Below the pieces are notes generated by a model. That model saw only the letters and a program-made list of their open reading frames with translations, ran no database searches and was not told where the DNA came from. A stretch of DNA of 64,000 bases from Streptomyces oceani. Lineage in GTDB: Bacteria; Actinomycetota; Actinomycetes; Streptomycetales; Streptomycetaceae. Made by a program: the position numbers and the translations under genes. How positions within the stretch are numbered: the first letter of the stretch is position 1; each line of letters opens with the position of its first letter. The DNA is taken from assembly GCF_001751245.1 (NCBI RefSeq), contig NZ_LJGU01000113.1:45905-109904 (forward strand). Reading direction: 5' to 3'. This document shows, in pieces, positions 47,038 to 59,688 of this stretch.

Positions 47038-48048
47038 TCAGCTGGCGTTTCCGGCCAGTGTGGCGACGAGGACGGCCTTGATGGTGTGCATCCGGTTCTC
47101 CGCCTGGTCGAAGACCACCGAGTGCGGCGACTCGAAGACCTCGTCGGTCACCTCCAGGGAGTCCAGGCCATGGTGACGCTGGACCCGCTGGGCGACCTCC
47201 GTACCCAGGTCATGGAAGGCGGGCAGGCAGTGCAGGAAACGGACTTGGTCGTTCCGCGTGGCTCGCAGTACGTCCATGGTCACCGCGTACGGACGGAGCA
47301 GTGCGATCCGCTCGTCCCACGCCTCCTCCGGCTCCCCCATGGAAACCCATACGTCCGTGCCGACGAAGTCCGCGTCCCGGACCCCCTCTGCCACGTCCTG
47401 GGTGAGCGTGAGGCGGGCGCCCGTCTCCTCGGCCAGCGCCCGCGCCCGCTCGACGACCGACCGCTCGGGCCAGAGGGCGCGCGGCGCGACGATACGCAGG
47501 TCCATACCCAGTAGGGCCCCGGTGACCAACGTGGAGTTGCCGGTGTTCCCCCGGGCGTCGCCGACATAGGCGTATCGCGTCTGGTTCAGCGGGCGCTCGC
47601 CGTACTCGGTCATGGTGAGCGCGTCGGCGAGCATCTGGGTCGGATGCCAGTCGTCGGTGAGGCCGTTGTAGACCGGGACGCCGGCGTGGCCGGCCAGCGT
47701 CTCGACAGTCGCGTGCACGCTGCCCCGGTACTGGATGCCGTCGTACATCCGCCCGAGCACCCGCGCGGTGTCCTTGACGGACTCCTTGTAGCCGAGGTGC
47801 GAGCCAGCCGGGTCGAGATACGTGGTCATGGCACCCTGCTGGGCCGCGGCCACCTCGAAGGCGCAGCGGGTGCGGGTGGACGCCTTCTCGAAGAGCAGCG
47901 CGACACCGCGGGAGCGCAGCCGTTGGCGCTCCGCACCCGCGGCACGCTCGGCCTTCAGGTCACCGGCCAACTCGATCAGATGGCGGAACTCCGCTGGTGT
48001 GAGGTCCGTCTCCTTGAGGAAGTGGCGGCCCGTGAGGTCGATCGCCAT
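47038..48048 (-). CDS. arcB: Ornithine carbamoyltransferase, catabolic type
   Basis: A 336-residue carbamoyltransferase: carbamoyl phosphate loop STRTR (57-61), HPTQ (135-138), ornithine/citrulline loop [10 protein letters not shown] (271-280) and [13 protein letters not shown] at the end. It converts citrulline and phosphate to ornithine and carbamoyl phosphate in the arginine deiminase pathway, working opposite to ArgF. Catabolic assignment rests on the neighbouring arcA and on length (about 336 residues, longer than typical ArgF of about 310). The ATG at 48048 is used; a start at 48105 would run through the AT-rich promoter. Confidence 0.93.
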   Translation of the reverse strand: MAIDLTGRHFLKETDLTPAEFRHLIELAGDLKAERAAGAERQRLRSRGVALLFEKASTRTRCAFEVAAAQQGAMTTYLDPAGSHLGYKESVKDTARVLGRMYDGIQYRGSVHATVETLAGHAGVPVYNGLTDDWHPTQMLADALTMTEYGERPLNQTRYAYVGDARGNTGNSTLVTGALLGMDLRIVAPRALWPERSVVERARALAEETGARLTLTQDVAEGVRDADFVGTDVWVSMGEPEEAWDERIALLRPYAVTMDVLRATRNDQVRFLHCLPAFHDLGTEVAQRVQRHHGLDSLEVTDEVFESPHSVVFDQAENRMHTIKAVLVATLAGNAS

Positions 48049-48087
48049 GTGTGCTGCTCCTCGATCGCGTGCGTCTACCCGGCAAGC

Positions 48088-48113
48088 ATATACGATCAAT
48101 CGCAACTATATAC
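48088..48113. promoter_or_regulatory. AT-rich arcA-arcB spacer with direct repeats
   Basis: ATATAC occurs at 48088-48093 and 48108-48113, exactly 20 bp apart, with CGAT-CA-ATCG (48093-48102) between them. This is the most AT-rich stretch nearby and lies about 40 bp before arcB. It may be an ARG-box-like or Crp/Fnr-type site or a promoter; no clear consensus match. Confidence 0.4.
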
Positions 48114-48160
48114 AGCACTGCCGTGCTGTCGGCTCCCTCACGGACACCGTCGTCAGCTCC

Positions 48161-49387
48161 TCACCGCACCGCGTCGCGCTCCAGCGGGCAGCTCATGCAC
48201 CGAGGGCCACCACGCCCCCGGCCCAGCTCGCCACCCTGCACCTCCAGCACCTCGATGCCCTTCTTGCGCAGGAAGGTGTTCGTGGTCACGTTCCGGTCGT
48301 ACGCCAGCACCACGCCCGGCTCGACCGCCAGCACGTTGCAGCCGTCGTCCCACTGCTCCCGCTCGGCAGAGTGCACGTCCTGGGTGGCGGTCAGCACCCG
48401 GATGGTGTCCAGGCCGAGCGCCGCCGCGATCGCCCGGTGCATGTGCTCCGGCGGGTGGTCGGTGACCTTGAGCTCGTGCTCGCTGCCCCCGGGCTCGATG
48501 GTGTACGACCGGAGCATGCCCAGGCCCTCGTACTGGGTGAAGGTGTCGCCGTCGATCATGGTCATCACGGTGTCCAAATGCATGAACGCCCGGCGCTTCG
48601 GCATGTCGAGCGCCACGATGCAGTTCGCCGAGCCCGCGGCGAACAGGCCGCGCGCCAGCGTCTCCACCGCCTGCGGCGTGGTGCGTTCGCTCATCCCCAC
48701 CAACACCGCGCCGTTGCCGATGACGAGTACGTCGCCGCCCTCGATCGTGGACGGGTAGGACACCCGGCCCTCGGACCAGAAGCGGAAGTCGTTCTGGCGG
48801 AACAGCGGGTGGTGCCGATAGATCGCCTCGAAGTGCACCGTCTCGCGGCGGCGCGCGGGCCAGCGCATGTCGTTGATGGACACGCCGTCGTAGACCCAGG
48901 CCGAGGCGTCCCGGGTGAAGATGTGGTTCGGCAGCGGCGCCAGCAGGAAGTCGTCCGGCTCCATGACGTGGAAACGGACCGAGGTCGGCTCCGCGTGCCC
49001 TGCCAGGTACTCCCGCTTGGTCATCCCGCCGATGAGGACCTCGGCCAGCTCCGGCGCGGGCAGTTCGTCGAAGGACTCCCGGAGCCGGTCGGTGGCGAGG
49101 GGGCCGTACTCCCGCTCGTCGAACACCCGGTCCAGGACCAGCGAACGTGCCTCGGGCACCGCCAGGCTCTCCGTGAGCAGATCACGGAAGAGATGTACGT
49201 CCACCCCGCGGTCCCGCAGGGTGTCCGCCAACGCGTCGTGCTCCTGCCGGGCACGCCGCACCCAGAGAACATCATCGAACAGGAGATCGTCCTTGTTCGT
49301 GGGGGTGAGCCTTTTGAGCTCGAGATCTGGCCGGTGCAGGATGACCCGGCGGAGCCGGCCGGCCTCAGAATCAACATGGAAACCCAT
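48161..49387 (-). CDS. arcA: Arginine deiminase
   Basis: A 408-residue guanidino-modifying enzyme. It has [28 protein letters not shown] and [16 protein letters not shown] (with catalytic His and Asp), and the nucleophile Cys397 in GPRCMSCPL at the C-terminus. It hydrolyses arginine to citrulline and ammonia, supplying ArcB. The spacing to arcB is 112 bp on the same strand. No carbamate kinase (arcC) or arginine/ornithine antiporter gene lies in the window, so ATP recovery would need genes elsewhere. Confidence 0.95.
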   Translation of the reverse strand: MGFHVDSEAGRLRRVILHRPDLELKRLTPTNKDDLLFDDVLWVRRARQEHDALADTLRDRGVDVHLFRDLLTESLAVPEARSLVLDRVFDEREYGPLATDRLRESFDELPAPELAEVLIGGMTKREYLAGHAEPTSVRFHVMEPDDFLLAPLPNHIFTRDASAWVYDGVSINDMRWPARRRETVHFEAIYRHHPLFRQNDFRFWSEGRVSYPSTIEGGDVLVIGNGAVLVGMSERTTPQAVETLARGLFAAGSANCIVALDMPKRRAFMHLDTVMTMIDGDTFTQYEGLGMLRSYTIEPGGSEHELKVTDHPPEHMHRAIAAALGLDTIRVLTATQDVHSAEREQWDDGCNVLAVEPGVVLAYDRNVTTNTFLRKKGIEVLEVQGGELGRGRGGPRCMSCPLERDAVR

Positions 49388-49468
49388 GGGCCCATCCTGT
49401 CCGAAACCAGCCGGCCCCGCCCAGTCTCCGCGGCCGGACTGTGATGTCCCGCCCCGGATCGTCGTCCG

Positions 49469-52267
49469 TCAAAGTCGCGGGTCCACCGGCTCGGACTCGA
49501 GCGCGAGCACAGCGAACACCGCCTCGTGCACCCGCCACAACGGCTCACCCTCGGCGAGGCGGTCGAGCGCCTCGAGGCCCAGGGCGTACTCCCGCAGGGC
49601 CAAGGAGCGCTTGTGTCCCAAGCTGCGTTCCCGAAGCCGCGCGAGATTGTCCGGGCGGGTGTACTCCGGGCCGTAGACGATGCGGAGGTACTCCCGGCCA
49701 CGGCACTTCACGCCGGGCTGCACCAGGCCCCCGTCCCCCTTGCGCGGTCCTGGCTCCAGCGGCTTGGCCACCATGCCCTCACCACCCGACTCGGTGAGAT
49801 CCGGCCACCACCGCACGCCCTCGGTGACGGAGGCTTCGTCGTGCGTGTCGACGTACTGGCGACGGGTCGTGGCGAGCAGCCGGTTCCACCACACCCGCCC
49901 CTCCCCCGGGGTAGCGCTCTCCCGCCCCTCCGGGGTGGGGTGGGCCCGTTCCACCATCGCCCGCTCGGCGTCGATCAAGCGGTCCATCAGCTCCAACTGC
50001 CTGTCGTGCGCCAGCGTCGCGTGGCTGTGCCCCTCGGTGGCGAGCACCTGGAACGGCGCAATCCGGATACCGTCCAGACCATCCGACACGAGCCCGTCCA
50101 CGCCGCCCGCGCTGTCCGCCACGACCGGACGCGCCTTCCCCGACTCGGCCGCCTCCCCCGGCCAGCCGCGCGTACGGTCGCCGACCGGCCAGCAGTACCG
50201 GCGGTACGCGGCGGTGAACGCCGAGGCGTCCGCGGCGCGTTCCCGCTGCCGTCCGAGCAGTTCGGCGGTGTCGACGCCCCGGGTCCCGGCCCGCTCCAGC
50301 GCTTGGAGCGCGTCGGGCAACGCCGCCCCGGCGGCTGCCCCCACGGAAGCGTACTGGCTGCGCAGCAGGCCGGCCGCCTTCAGCGACCAGGGCATCAACT
50401 CCGTGTCGAGCAGCATCCAGTCGGTGCCCAACTCCTCCCACAGTCCGGTGTCCTCCGCGCAGCGGGCGATCCGGCCCAGCACCCGGGCGGTCGTCTCCAG
50501 GGCTCCCGCGCCGCCGTGGCCCGTGTCCGCGCCGAGGAACGGCCGACGCGTACGCGTGTACAGCGCCCCCGGCACCTCGCCGGCGACCCCGAACCGCTCC
50601 CGCGCCACCGCCGCGTCCCGGCACACCAGCGCCACCACCCGGGAGCCCATGTGCTTCTCCTCGCACACCACGTGCCGCACGCCGTCCTTGCGGTAGTCGG
50701 CGAACGCGTCCACCGGGTGCTCCAGATACCCCTCCCCGGCCATCCGCCCGCCACCGTCCGCCCGGGCGGTGGCGCAGGGCGCCATGGTCGGCGGCAGGTA
50801 GGGCAAGGCACGAGGATCGGTGGCGAACCTGCTCATCACCTCCAGGGCAGCGGCAGCGTTCTCCTCCCGGACGGCCAGCCGACCCATGTGCCGGGTCTCC
50901 ACGACCCGACGGCCCTGCACGTCCGTCAGATCCAGCGGTCGGCCGTCCACGCCGCCCGGCGCCTCGGCGACGAGGGGCCGCACCGGCTCGTACCAGACGC
51001 GTTCTGCGGGAGTGTCCACGATCTCGCGCTCCGGCCAGCGCAGGGCGGTCATCGCGCCGCCGAAGACACAACCGGTGTCCAGGCACAGGGTGTTGTTGAC
51101 CCACTCGGCCCGCGGCACGGGCGTGTGACCGTAGATCACCGCCGCCCGCCCACGGTACTCCTCTGCCCAGGGGTAGCGCACCGGCAGACCGAACTCGTCC
51201 GTCTCGCCGGTCGTCTCGCCGTACCGCGCGTGCGAACGGACCCTGCCGGAGGTGCGGCCGTGGTACTTCTCGGGCAGGCCGGCGTGGCACACGACCAGCC
51301 CGCCGCCGTCCAGGACGTAGTGGCTGACCAGGGAGTCGACGAAGGCACGCACCCGCTCGGCGAACTCAGGCTCCTCGCCGACCACCCGCTCGAACTGCTC
51401 GACGGTCTCGACGAGCCCGTGTCGGTGCTGCACCTTACGGCCCTTGAGCCAGCGGCCGAACTTGTTCTCGTGGTTTCCGGGGACGCACAGCGCCGTGCCG
51501 TCCTCGACCATACCCATCACCAGGCGCAGCACCCCGGGGCTGTCCGGACCGCGGTCCACCAGGTCACCGACGAAGACCGCCGTACGGCCCGCGGGATGCG
51601 TGGCGGACACCGCACGGCCCCGGTCGTCGTGCCGCAGGGGGTAGCCGAGCCCTTCGGTCAGCAGTGTCTCCAGCTCCGCCCGACAGCCGTGCACATCACC
51701 GATCAGGTCGAACGGTCCGGTCAGGTGCCGCAGGTCGTTGTACCGGCGCTCGCGTACGATCCGTGCCGCCGCGGTCTCCTCCACGTCCCTCAGGACGTGC
51801 ACCCGCCGGAACCCCTGACGCTCCAGACCCCGCAGCGAACGGCGCAGCTCCCGACGCTGCCGGGGCAACACGTGCGCGGGCAGGTCGGCTCGGTCCGGGC
51901 GCAGGGCGTTTCGCTCCCGGCACGTCGCCTCCGGAGTGTCCAGCACCACGGCGACCGGCAGGACGTCGTGCTCCCTGGCCAGGTCGACCAACTGCCGACG
52001 GGCCTCGGACTGTACGTTCGTGGCGTCCACGACGGTGAGCCGGCCCGCGGCGAGGCGTTTGCCCACGATGTAGTGCAGCACGGCGAAGGCGTCCGCGCTG
52101 GCGCTCTGGTCATTCTCGTCGTCGGCGACCATCCCCCGGCAGGCGTCGGAGGACACGACCTCGGTGGCCCTGAAGTGCTCCCGGGCGAAGGTCGACTTCC
52201 CGGAGCCGGTGGTTCCGATCAGCACGAGGAGCGAGAGGTCGGGCACGGCGAGCGTACGCGTGGTCAT
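49469..52267 (-). CDS. pnkp: Polynucleotide kinase-phosphatase/ligase Pnkp (RNA repair)
   Basis: A 932-residue three-domain RNA repair enzyme. Residues 1-175: 5' polynucleotide kinase with P-loop GTTGSGKST (18-26). Residues 185-420: calcineurin-like 2',3' phosphatase with GDVHG (190-194), GDLVDRG (234-240), GNHEN (264-268) and GHTP. Residues 480-932: ligase/adenylyltransferase with CEEKHMGSR (Lys538) and EGMVAKPLE. Bacterial Pnkp joins with Hen1 to repair RNAs cut by ribotoxins. All catalytic motifs are intact. The ATG overlaps the hen1 stop (ATGA at 52264-52267), yet hen1 itself is damaged. Confidence 0.94.
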   Translation of the reverse strand: MTTRTLAVPDLSLLVLIGTTGSGKSTFAREHFRATEVVSSDACRGMVADDENDQSASADAFAVLHYIVGKRLAAGRLTVVDATNVQSEARRQLVDLAREHDVLPVAVVLDTPEATCRERNALRPDRADLPAHVLPRQRRELRRSLRGLERQGFRRVHVLRDVEETAAARIVRERRYNDLRHLTGPFDLIGDVHGCRAELETLLTEGLGYPLRHDDRGRAVSATHPAGRTAVFVGDLVDRGPDSPGVLRLVMGMVEDGTALCVPGNHENKFGRWLKGRKVQHRHGLVETVEQFERVVGEEPEFAERVRAFVDSLVSHYVLDGGGLVVCHAGLPEKYHGRTSGRVRSHARYGETTGETDEFGLPVRYPWAEEYRGRAAVIYGHTPVPRAEWVNNTLCLDTGCVFGGAMTALRWPEREIVDTPAERVWYEPVRPLVAEAPGGVDGRPLDLTDVQGRRVVETRHMGRLAVREENAAAALEVMSRFATDPRALPYLPPTMAPCATARADGGGRMAGEGYLEHPVDAFADYRKDGVRHVVCEEKHMGSRVVALVCRDAAVARERFGVAGEVPGALYTRTRRPFLGADTGHGGAGALETTARVLGRIARCAEDTGLWEELGTDWMLLDTELMPWSLKAAGLLRSQYASVGAAAGAALPDALQALERAGTRGVDTAELLGRQRERAADASAFTAAYRRYCWPVGDRTRGWPGEAAESGKARPVVADSAGGVDGLVSDGLDGIRIAPFQVLATEGHSHATLAHDRQLELMDRLIDAERAMVERAHPTPEGRESATPGEGRVWWNRLLATTRRQYVDTHDEASVTEGVRWWPDLTESGGEGMVAKPLEPGPRKGDGGLVQPGVKCRGREYLRIVYGPEYTRPDNLARLRERSLGHKRSLALREYALGLEALDRLAEGEPLWRVHEAVFAVLALESEPVDPRL

Positions 52268-53942
52268 GCGGCAGCGCCGCCCTTCCTCGGAATCGGTGTG
52301 AAGGCACCCCTCGGCGCGGGAAACAGGGTGAACAGCGCGAGTTGGGTGGGTGGGCCCACCTCCGGATCATCAGGGCCGACCGGCCGCAACTCGACGGCGT
52401 ACCCGTGTCGGGCGCCGACACCCTCGGCCCAGTCACGGAACCGCGCGCGGTCCCACTCGAAGCGGTGGTCGGCGTGCCGGGCCTGGCCCGCCGGCAGGCT
52501 CTCCCAGCGCACGTTGTACTCGACGTTGGGTGTGGTCACGAGGACCGTGGTGGGGCGGGCGAAGCCGAAGACCGCGAACTCGAGGGAGGGCAGGCGCGGT
52601 TCGTCGACATGCTCGATCACCTCGCTCAGCACCGCGGCGTCGTACCCCTTCAGCCGTCTGTCGGTGTACGTGAGGGAGCCCTGTAGGAGTGTGACCCTGG
52701 AGGATTGCCGCTCACCGAGCTGGTCCAGACGCAGGCGCCGGGTCGCCGTCTGCAAGGCGCGCATGGCCACGTCCACCCCGGTCAGCTGGGTGAACTGCCG
52801 CTCCTTGAGCAGCAGGGAAACCAACTGTCCCTGGCCGCATCCGAGATCCAGCACCCGGGCGGCGCCACTGTGTCGCAGCGCGTCCGCGATCGCCTCGCGC
52901 CGTCGCACCGCCAGTGGAACGGACTGGCGGCCCGCCTCCGGTGGCTGTTCGCCCGGGGTGGGCACGGCCTCGACGCGCGTGCCGCCGTCCTGGGAGGCGC
53001 TCCGGGGGTCCGGCCCGGCCAACGTCCGCGGTGGCGTGCCCGCTTCCCTGACGGTGGCGGTGCGTCGGAGTCGCCAACGCCGTCCGCGCTGTCAGCGCCT
53101 CCCGCGCCACGAGCGCCGTCAGCGGGTGTCCCGACGAACGCGTCCGGCACGGCGTTGTCGATCGCCTCCACCTCGGCGTCGTCCGACTCCGCCAGTCGCG
53201 CCAGCTCGAGGCGCTCCATCGCCTGCCGGGCGAGCCGACCCCGGCGCGCGAGATAACGGCCGGCGATCAGCTGCTGTTCCGGGTGTGTCTCGAGCCATCC
53301 GGAGCCGGCCCGCAGCAGCTTGTCGACCTCGTCGTCGGAGACCCGGTAGTGCTTCGTGCCGTCGAGCACCGGGAACAGGACGTACAACTGGCGCAGGGCC
53401 TCCGACAGCCGGCGTTCGCCCAGCAGCGTCAGACGTACGTAACGGGAGTCCCCCCACTCCGGGAAGTGTTCGTCCACCGGCACAGGGGAAGCGCGCACCG
53501 TCCACCCCAGGGGCTCGAAGAGCCGGCCGCACCATCTCGCAGCCGCCGCTGGCGGAGAGCGCGGGGACCTCGATCCGCAGCGGCAGTGCCCGGGAGGGCA
53601 GCTCCGGTCGCTGTCCGCACTGACCACTCAGCGCGCTGCTGAAGACCTTGCCCAGCGCGACCGCGAACAGCGAGGAGGCAGCGTACGGCCGGTCGTTGAC
53701 ATACCGTGCGAGGGAGGAGTCGGGAGCGGTCCGCCCCTTGCCCTGCCCCCACGGACGAGGGCGACGGGGTCGACCTCCAGCAGCATGGCGGCCGTGCACT
53801 CCGTGACGTCCGCCTCGGGGTAGAAGACATGCGCGGTGCCGTGCGCGGTGGGGAAGCGCTACGCCTTGTCCGGGTGTTCGTGCAGCAGGAAACCGAGGTC
53901 GGTCGCTGGCCGCTGCTGCGTACCAGTGGTGGAGATGGTCAT
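52264..53942 (-). pseudogene. hen1: Hen1, 3'-terminal RNA ribose 2'-O-methyltransferase, broken
   Basis: Homology starts at the ATG at 53942 (MTISTTGTQQRPATDLGFLL) and stops at an in-frame TAG (53859-53861) where relatives have DKAQRF, so a CAG to TAG change is likely. Past it, VFYPEADVTECTAAMLLEV continues, then the frame changes near a G-run around 53745 (GKGRTAPDSSLARYVNDRP), again near 53530 (LFEPLGWTVRASPVPVDEHFPEWG) and again near 53050. The C-terminal methyltransferase (VLDLGCGQGQL, SEVIEHVDEP, HADHRFEWDRARF) is open from 53022 and keeps the metal ligands. The N-terminal domain, which activates Pnkp ligase, is the damaged part. Confidence 0.78.
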
Positions 53943-54155
53943 GAACACTTGCCCGAGTATCCTTTCGCCTCAGCTCAACGGCCAGGCATTTTGTCTGGTG
54001 AAGCGGACACGGTGCCCTCGCCCGCGCTACGGGCTCGCCGGTCCGGCCCGCTCTTCCTCGGTCCCGCCGCCCCGGATCGGTGACGTGGCATCATCGGGCG
54101 GACCCTGGTTCCGCGCCTCCGGCTCAGCCGTGCGCTGCCGGGGCGCGACCCGTCA

Positions 54156-55061
54156 TCACGGCATCGACGCGAGTTCGCGGGCCAGTTCGGTGATCTCGTC
54201 CGGACCCACCCGGCAGCAGCCTCCGACCAGCCTGGCGCCTCGCCGAACCCAGTCACGCACCCGCCGGGCGGGGAAGTCGGCCGGTCCGTGCCACCGCCGC
54301 CCGTCCGCGTCCCATCGCTCGCCGCTGTTCGGGTAGACGACGACCGGCTTCCCGGCCCAGGTCGCCGCTGTCTCAACCGCTCGGTCCGCGTCCTGAGCGG
54401 TGCAGCAGTTCACCCCGGCCGCGAGCACGTGCGGGTGTCCGCGCACCATGTCGAAGGCCTCGTCAAGCGGTTGCCCCGCACGGGTCCGGGTGCCCCGGAC
54501 CGTGTAGCTGAGCCACACGGGCACCCCACAGTCCTCCGTGGCCCGCAACAGCGCCGCCGCCTCCACGACATCGGGGACCGTCTCCAGCGCGAGCACGTCG
54601 GGCTCGGCCGCGACCAACGCGCTCACCCGCTCCCGGTGGAAACGGGTCAAATCCCACTCGCTCAGGCCGTATCGGCCCCGATACTCACTCCCGTCAGCGA
54701 GCACCGCGCCATACGGCCCCACCGAGGCCGCAACCCATGCCCGGGTGTCCTCGGCCGCGGCGCGGGCCAGCCGTACGCTGCGGCCGAGGAGTGCCGCCGC
54801 TTCCCGCCGCGTGACGCCCCGCTGCCCGAAGCCCTCGAACGACGCCTGATAGCTGCTGGTGATCACGACCCGCGCGCCAGCCCGCACGTACGCCCGATGG
54901 GCTGCCTCGAGCCGCTCCGGGGCGTCCGCCAGCAGACGTGCCGACCAGAGGTCGCCCGTGAGGTCGCAGCCCTGCGCCTCAAGCTGGTTGGACAGCCCAC
55001 CGTCGAGGAGCACCGGGCCGGACTCCAGCGCACGGCGGAGCTGAAGCGCGGGACGGGTCAT
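54156..55061 (-). CDS. mmuM: Homocysteine S-methyltransferase
   Basis: A 301-residue Zn-dependent methyltransferase: LLDGGLSNQLEAQG (N-terminal), ITSSYQASFEGF, and the metal Cys residues in AAGVNCC and VGGCCRVGPDEI. It makes methionine from homocysteine with S-methylmethionine or S-adenosylmethionine as donor. The ATG at 55061 overlaps the stop of the LLM oxidoreductase gene (ATGA at 55058-55061). Length is normal. Confidence 0.93.
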   Translation of the reverse strand: MTRPALQLRRALESGPVLLDGGLSNQLEAQGCDLTGDLWSARLLADAPERLEAAHRAYVRAGARVVITSSYQASFEGFGQRGVTRREAAALLGRSVRLARAAAEDTRAWVAASVGPYGAVLADGSEYRGRYGLSEWDLTRFHRERVSALVAAEPDVLALETVPDVVEAAALLRATEDCGVPVWLSYTVRGTRTRAGQPLDEAFDMVRGHPHVLAAGVNCCTAQDADRAVETAATWAGKPVVVYPNSGERWDADGRRWHGPADFPARRVRDWVRRGARLVGGCCRVGPDEITELARELASMP

Positions 55062-55978
55062 GAGAGTTGGCTCTGCACCTGGTCCGCGATCAGTGCCAGA
55101 TGGTCGAGGTCGTGCAGGTCCAGGATCTGGAGGTAGATCCGGGAGGCCCCGATCTCCTGGTAGCGACCGATCTTCTCGACCACCTCGGCCGGGGAGCCGG
55201 CGAGGCCGTTCTCCTTCAGCTCCGGCACTTCGCGTCCGATGGCCCGCGCTCGACAGGCGACTTCGGCGTCGTCTCTGCCGACACAGGCGATCAGGGCGTT
55301 GGAGTACACCAGATCCGCCGGCTTCCGATCCTGCGCCGAGACCGCGTCGCGCACCCGCTGGAACTGTCGGTCCGAGTCCTCCAGGGAGGCGAACGGGATG
55401 TTGAACTCGTCCGCGAACCGGGCCGCCAGGCGTGGCGTACGCACCGCGCCGAGCCCGCCGATCAGCACGGGCACCTTCGGTTGGGCGGGCTTCGGCAGCG
55501 CGGGGGAGTCGGCGAGTTGGTAGTGCGTGCCGTCGAAGGCGAACCTCTCCCCGACCGGGGTCTCCCAGAGCCCGGTGACGATCGCGAGTTGCTCCTCCAG
55601 CCTGGCGAACTTGGCTTCCGGGAACGGAATGCCGTACGCGGTGTGTTCCTCCTCGAACCACCCCGAGCCGAGACCGAACTCGACCCGGCCACCGGACATG
55701 GCGTCCACCTGGGCGACCTGGATGGCAAGCGGCCCCGGCAGCCGGAAGGTGCCCGCCGTCATGAGGGTACCCAGTCGGATCTGGCTGGTCTCACGGGCCA
55801 GCCCGGCCAAGGTCACCCAGGCGTCGGTCGGTCCGGGCAGACCGTCGCCGCCCATGGCGAGGTAGTGGTCCGATCGGAAGAAGGCGCCGAAGCGGAGGTC
55901 CTCGGTGGCCTTGGCGACGGCGAGCAGTGTGTCGTAGTCAGCGCCCTGTTGTGGTTCGGTGAAGATGCGCAGTTCCAT
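55058..55978 (-). CDS. LLM class F420-dependent oxidoreductase
   Basis: A 306-residue TIM-barrel protein of the luciferase-like monooxygenase family: FRSDHYLAMGGDGLPGPTDAWVTLAGLARET, LGTLMTAGTFRLPGPLAIQVAQVDAMSGGRVEFGLGSGW and VPVLIGGLG. Members in streptomycetes use coenzyme F420 to reduce or oxidise small molecules; substrate unknown. The ATG at 55978 is preferred over an in-frame start at 56026. Its end overlaps mmuM, so the genes are co-expressed, but I know of no pathway link. Confidence 0.9.
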   Translation of the reverse strand: MELRIFTEPQQGADYDTLLAVAKATEDLRFGAFFRSDHYLAMGGDGLPGPTDAWVTLAGLARETSQIRLGTLMTAGTFRLPGPLAIQVAQVDAMSGGRVEFGLGSGWFEEEHTAYGIPFPEAKFARLEEQLAIVTGLWETPVGERFAFDGTHYQLADSPALPKPAQPKVPVLIGGLGAVRTPRLAARFADEFNIPFASLEDSDRQFQRVRDAVSAQDRKPADLVYSNALIACVGRDDAEVACRARAIGREVPELKENGLAGSPAEVVEKIGRYQEIGASRIYLQILDLHDLDHLALIADQVQSQLS

Positions 55979-56063
55979 GGGTCCATCCTGCCTGGTTCTT
56001 GGTTCGCTGCGGCGCCCGCCGCCCACCGGACGTCACGGGAGCGGGCGCTCCGCGCCGGCTGCC

Positions 56064-56522
56064 TCAGCCGACGGCACCCCGCTCCGGAAGCGCCAAGCAC
56101 CGCAGCACTCCGGCGGCTTGGTCGCCGGACTCGTCGGCCGCGTCGATGGCCTCAATGCACTGCCAGTACAGCCCCTCCTCCTCCGCCCGCACGGCCACTC
56201 CCACCAAGGCGGCCGCCGCGTCGGCCAGCAGCCCGGAGAGTGCGAGCAGGACGGCGTGCGCGTCCTGGATCACGGACAGGCGCGCGGCGCGTATCCCGTC
56301 CGCGTGCCGCCCGCGATGCCGCATGGCGCTACGGCCCGTCCGGCCCGCCTCGCTCAGCCCGATGGCTTCGGCCCGGACTCCCGGTGGCCCGCTGACTGCC
56401 AACCAGGTGCCCACCGCCTCCGCGAGCGCCTGCGCCTGACACGCTTCGGCGACGATCTCGGACAGGCCGCTGCTGCGCGCGAGCGCCTGTCGCGTGGTTT
56501 CGATGAGACGTACGGCGTCCAT
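56064..56522 (-). CDS. Small alpha-helical protein (DUF6099-like)
   Basis: A 152-residue, Ala-rich, mostly helical protein beginning MDAVRLIETTRQALARS and containing EIVAEACQAQALAEAVGTWLAVSG. I recall this N-terminal pattern from the streptomycete DUF6099 family, of unknown function, but the match is from memory. There is no signal peptide; a hydrophobic helix around residues 88-110 (AVLLALSGLLADAAAALVGVAV) is amphipathic rather than clearly membrane-spanning. About 85 bp from the LLM gene on the same strand. Confidence 0.7.
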   Translation of the reverse strand: MDAVRLIETTRQALARSSGLSEIVAEACQAQALAEAVGTWLAVSGPPGVRAEAIGLSEAGRTGRSAMRHRGRHADGIRAARLSVIQDAHAVLLALSGLLADAAAALVGVAVRAEEEGLYWQCIEAIDAADESGDQAAGVLRCLALPERGAVG

Positions 56523-56628
56523 CGGTCATCCCCCTCCACTGGTCGCTACCCAGCGTGACCATCAACAGAGCCCTACGCCAGGGAGTATGGGAAATCTGTG
56601 GATAATACGGCACCTGTGGAAAACTTCC

Positions 56629-57009
56629 TCACTTCATAGAGTGACCGTTTCCGGGTGCCGGGAAACGCTTCTCGTTCCTCTCGATCTTCGCTTCCAACGC
56701 GGCGAGCGCGTCGACACCCAGCACTTCGCAGAACTGGAGCAGATAAGCGAGGACATCCGCGACCTCGTCCCGCACCCGCGCCGCGGCGTCCTCCTCGCTC
56801 ATCACCTGGAGTGACTCCGCTGGGGTCAACCACTGGAAGATCTCCAGCAGTTCGGCCGCCTCCACGCTGAGTGCGGCTGCGAGGTTCTTCGGGTTGTGGT
56901 AGAGGCCCCAGTCCCGCTCGGCCGCGAAGTCGGCCAGGGAACTCTGCAACCCGGCGAGGTTTCGGGGACCGTTCCGGTCATTCACGTCGTCGTCCTGTGA
57001 TTCGCGCAC
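56629..57009 (-). CDS. MazG-like nucleotide pyrophosphohydrolase
   Basis: A 126-residue all-alpha NTP pyrophosphatase: LADFAAERDWGLYHNPKNLAAALSVEAAELLEIFQWL gives the EXXE helix and RVRDEVADVLAYLLQFCEVLGVD gives the EXXD helix, the metal sites of the MazG/RS21-C6 fold. Such proteins hydrolyse abnormal dNTPs. The GTG at 57009 is taken as start; a GTG at 56985 would remove eight residues. Divergent from the clp gene. Confidence 0.88.
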   Translation of the reverse strand: MRESQDDDVNDRNGPRNLAGLQSSLADFAAERDWGLYHNPKNLAAALSVEAAELLEIFQWLTPAESLQVMSEEDAAARVRDEVADVLAYLLQFCEVLGVDALAALEAKIERNEKRFPAPGNGHSMK

Positions 57010-57135
57010 GCCCCAGACCTACCAGCCTCCCGTGCCAAGGATCAGGTGTCGGCGGGGCTCGCAAGGGAACCCGGTCGCTCCGACGTACCCGTGACATATC
57101 GAGGCGGGCCCGGCCCGCCCGTGGGGATGGCAGCG

Positions 57136-59688
<2,553 letters not shown>

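Noticed and set aside
47038..48048. Anabolic argF
   Set aside because: It lies next to arcA and is longer than usual ArgF; no other arginine biosynthesis genes are near. The catabolic reading is preferred but not proven.
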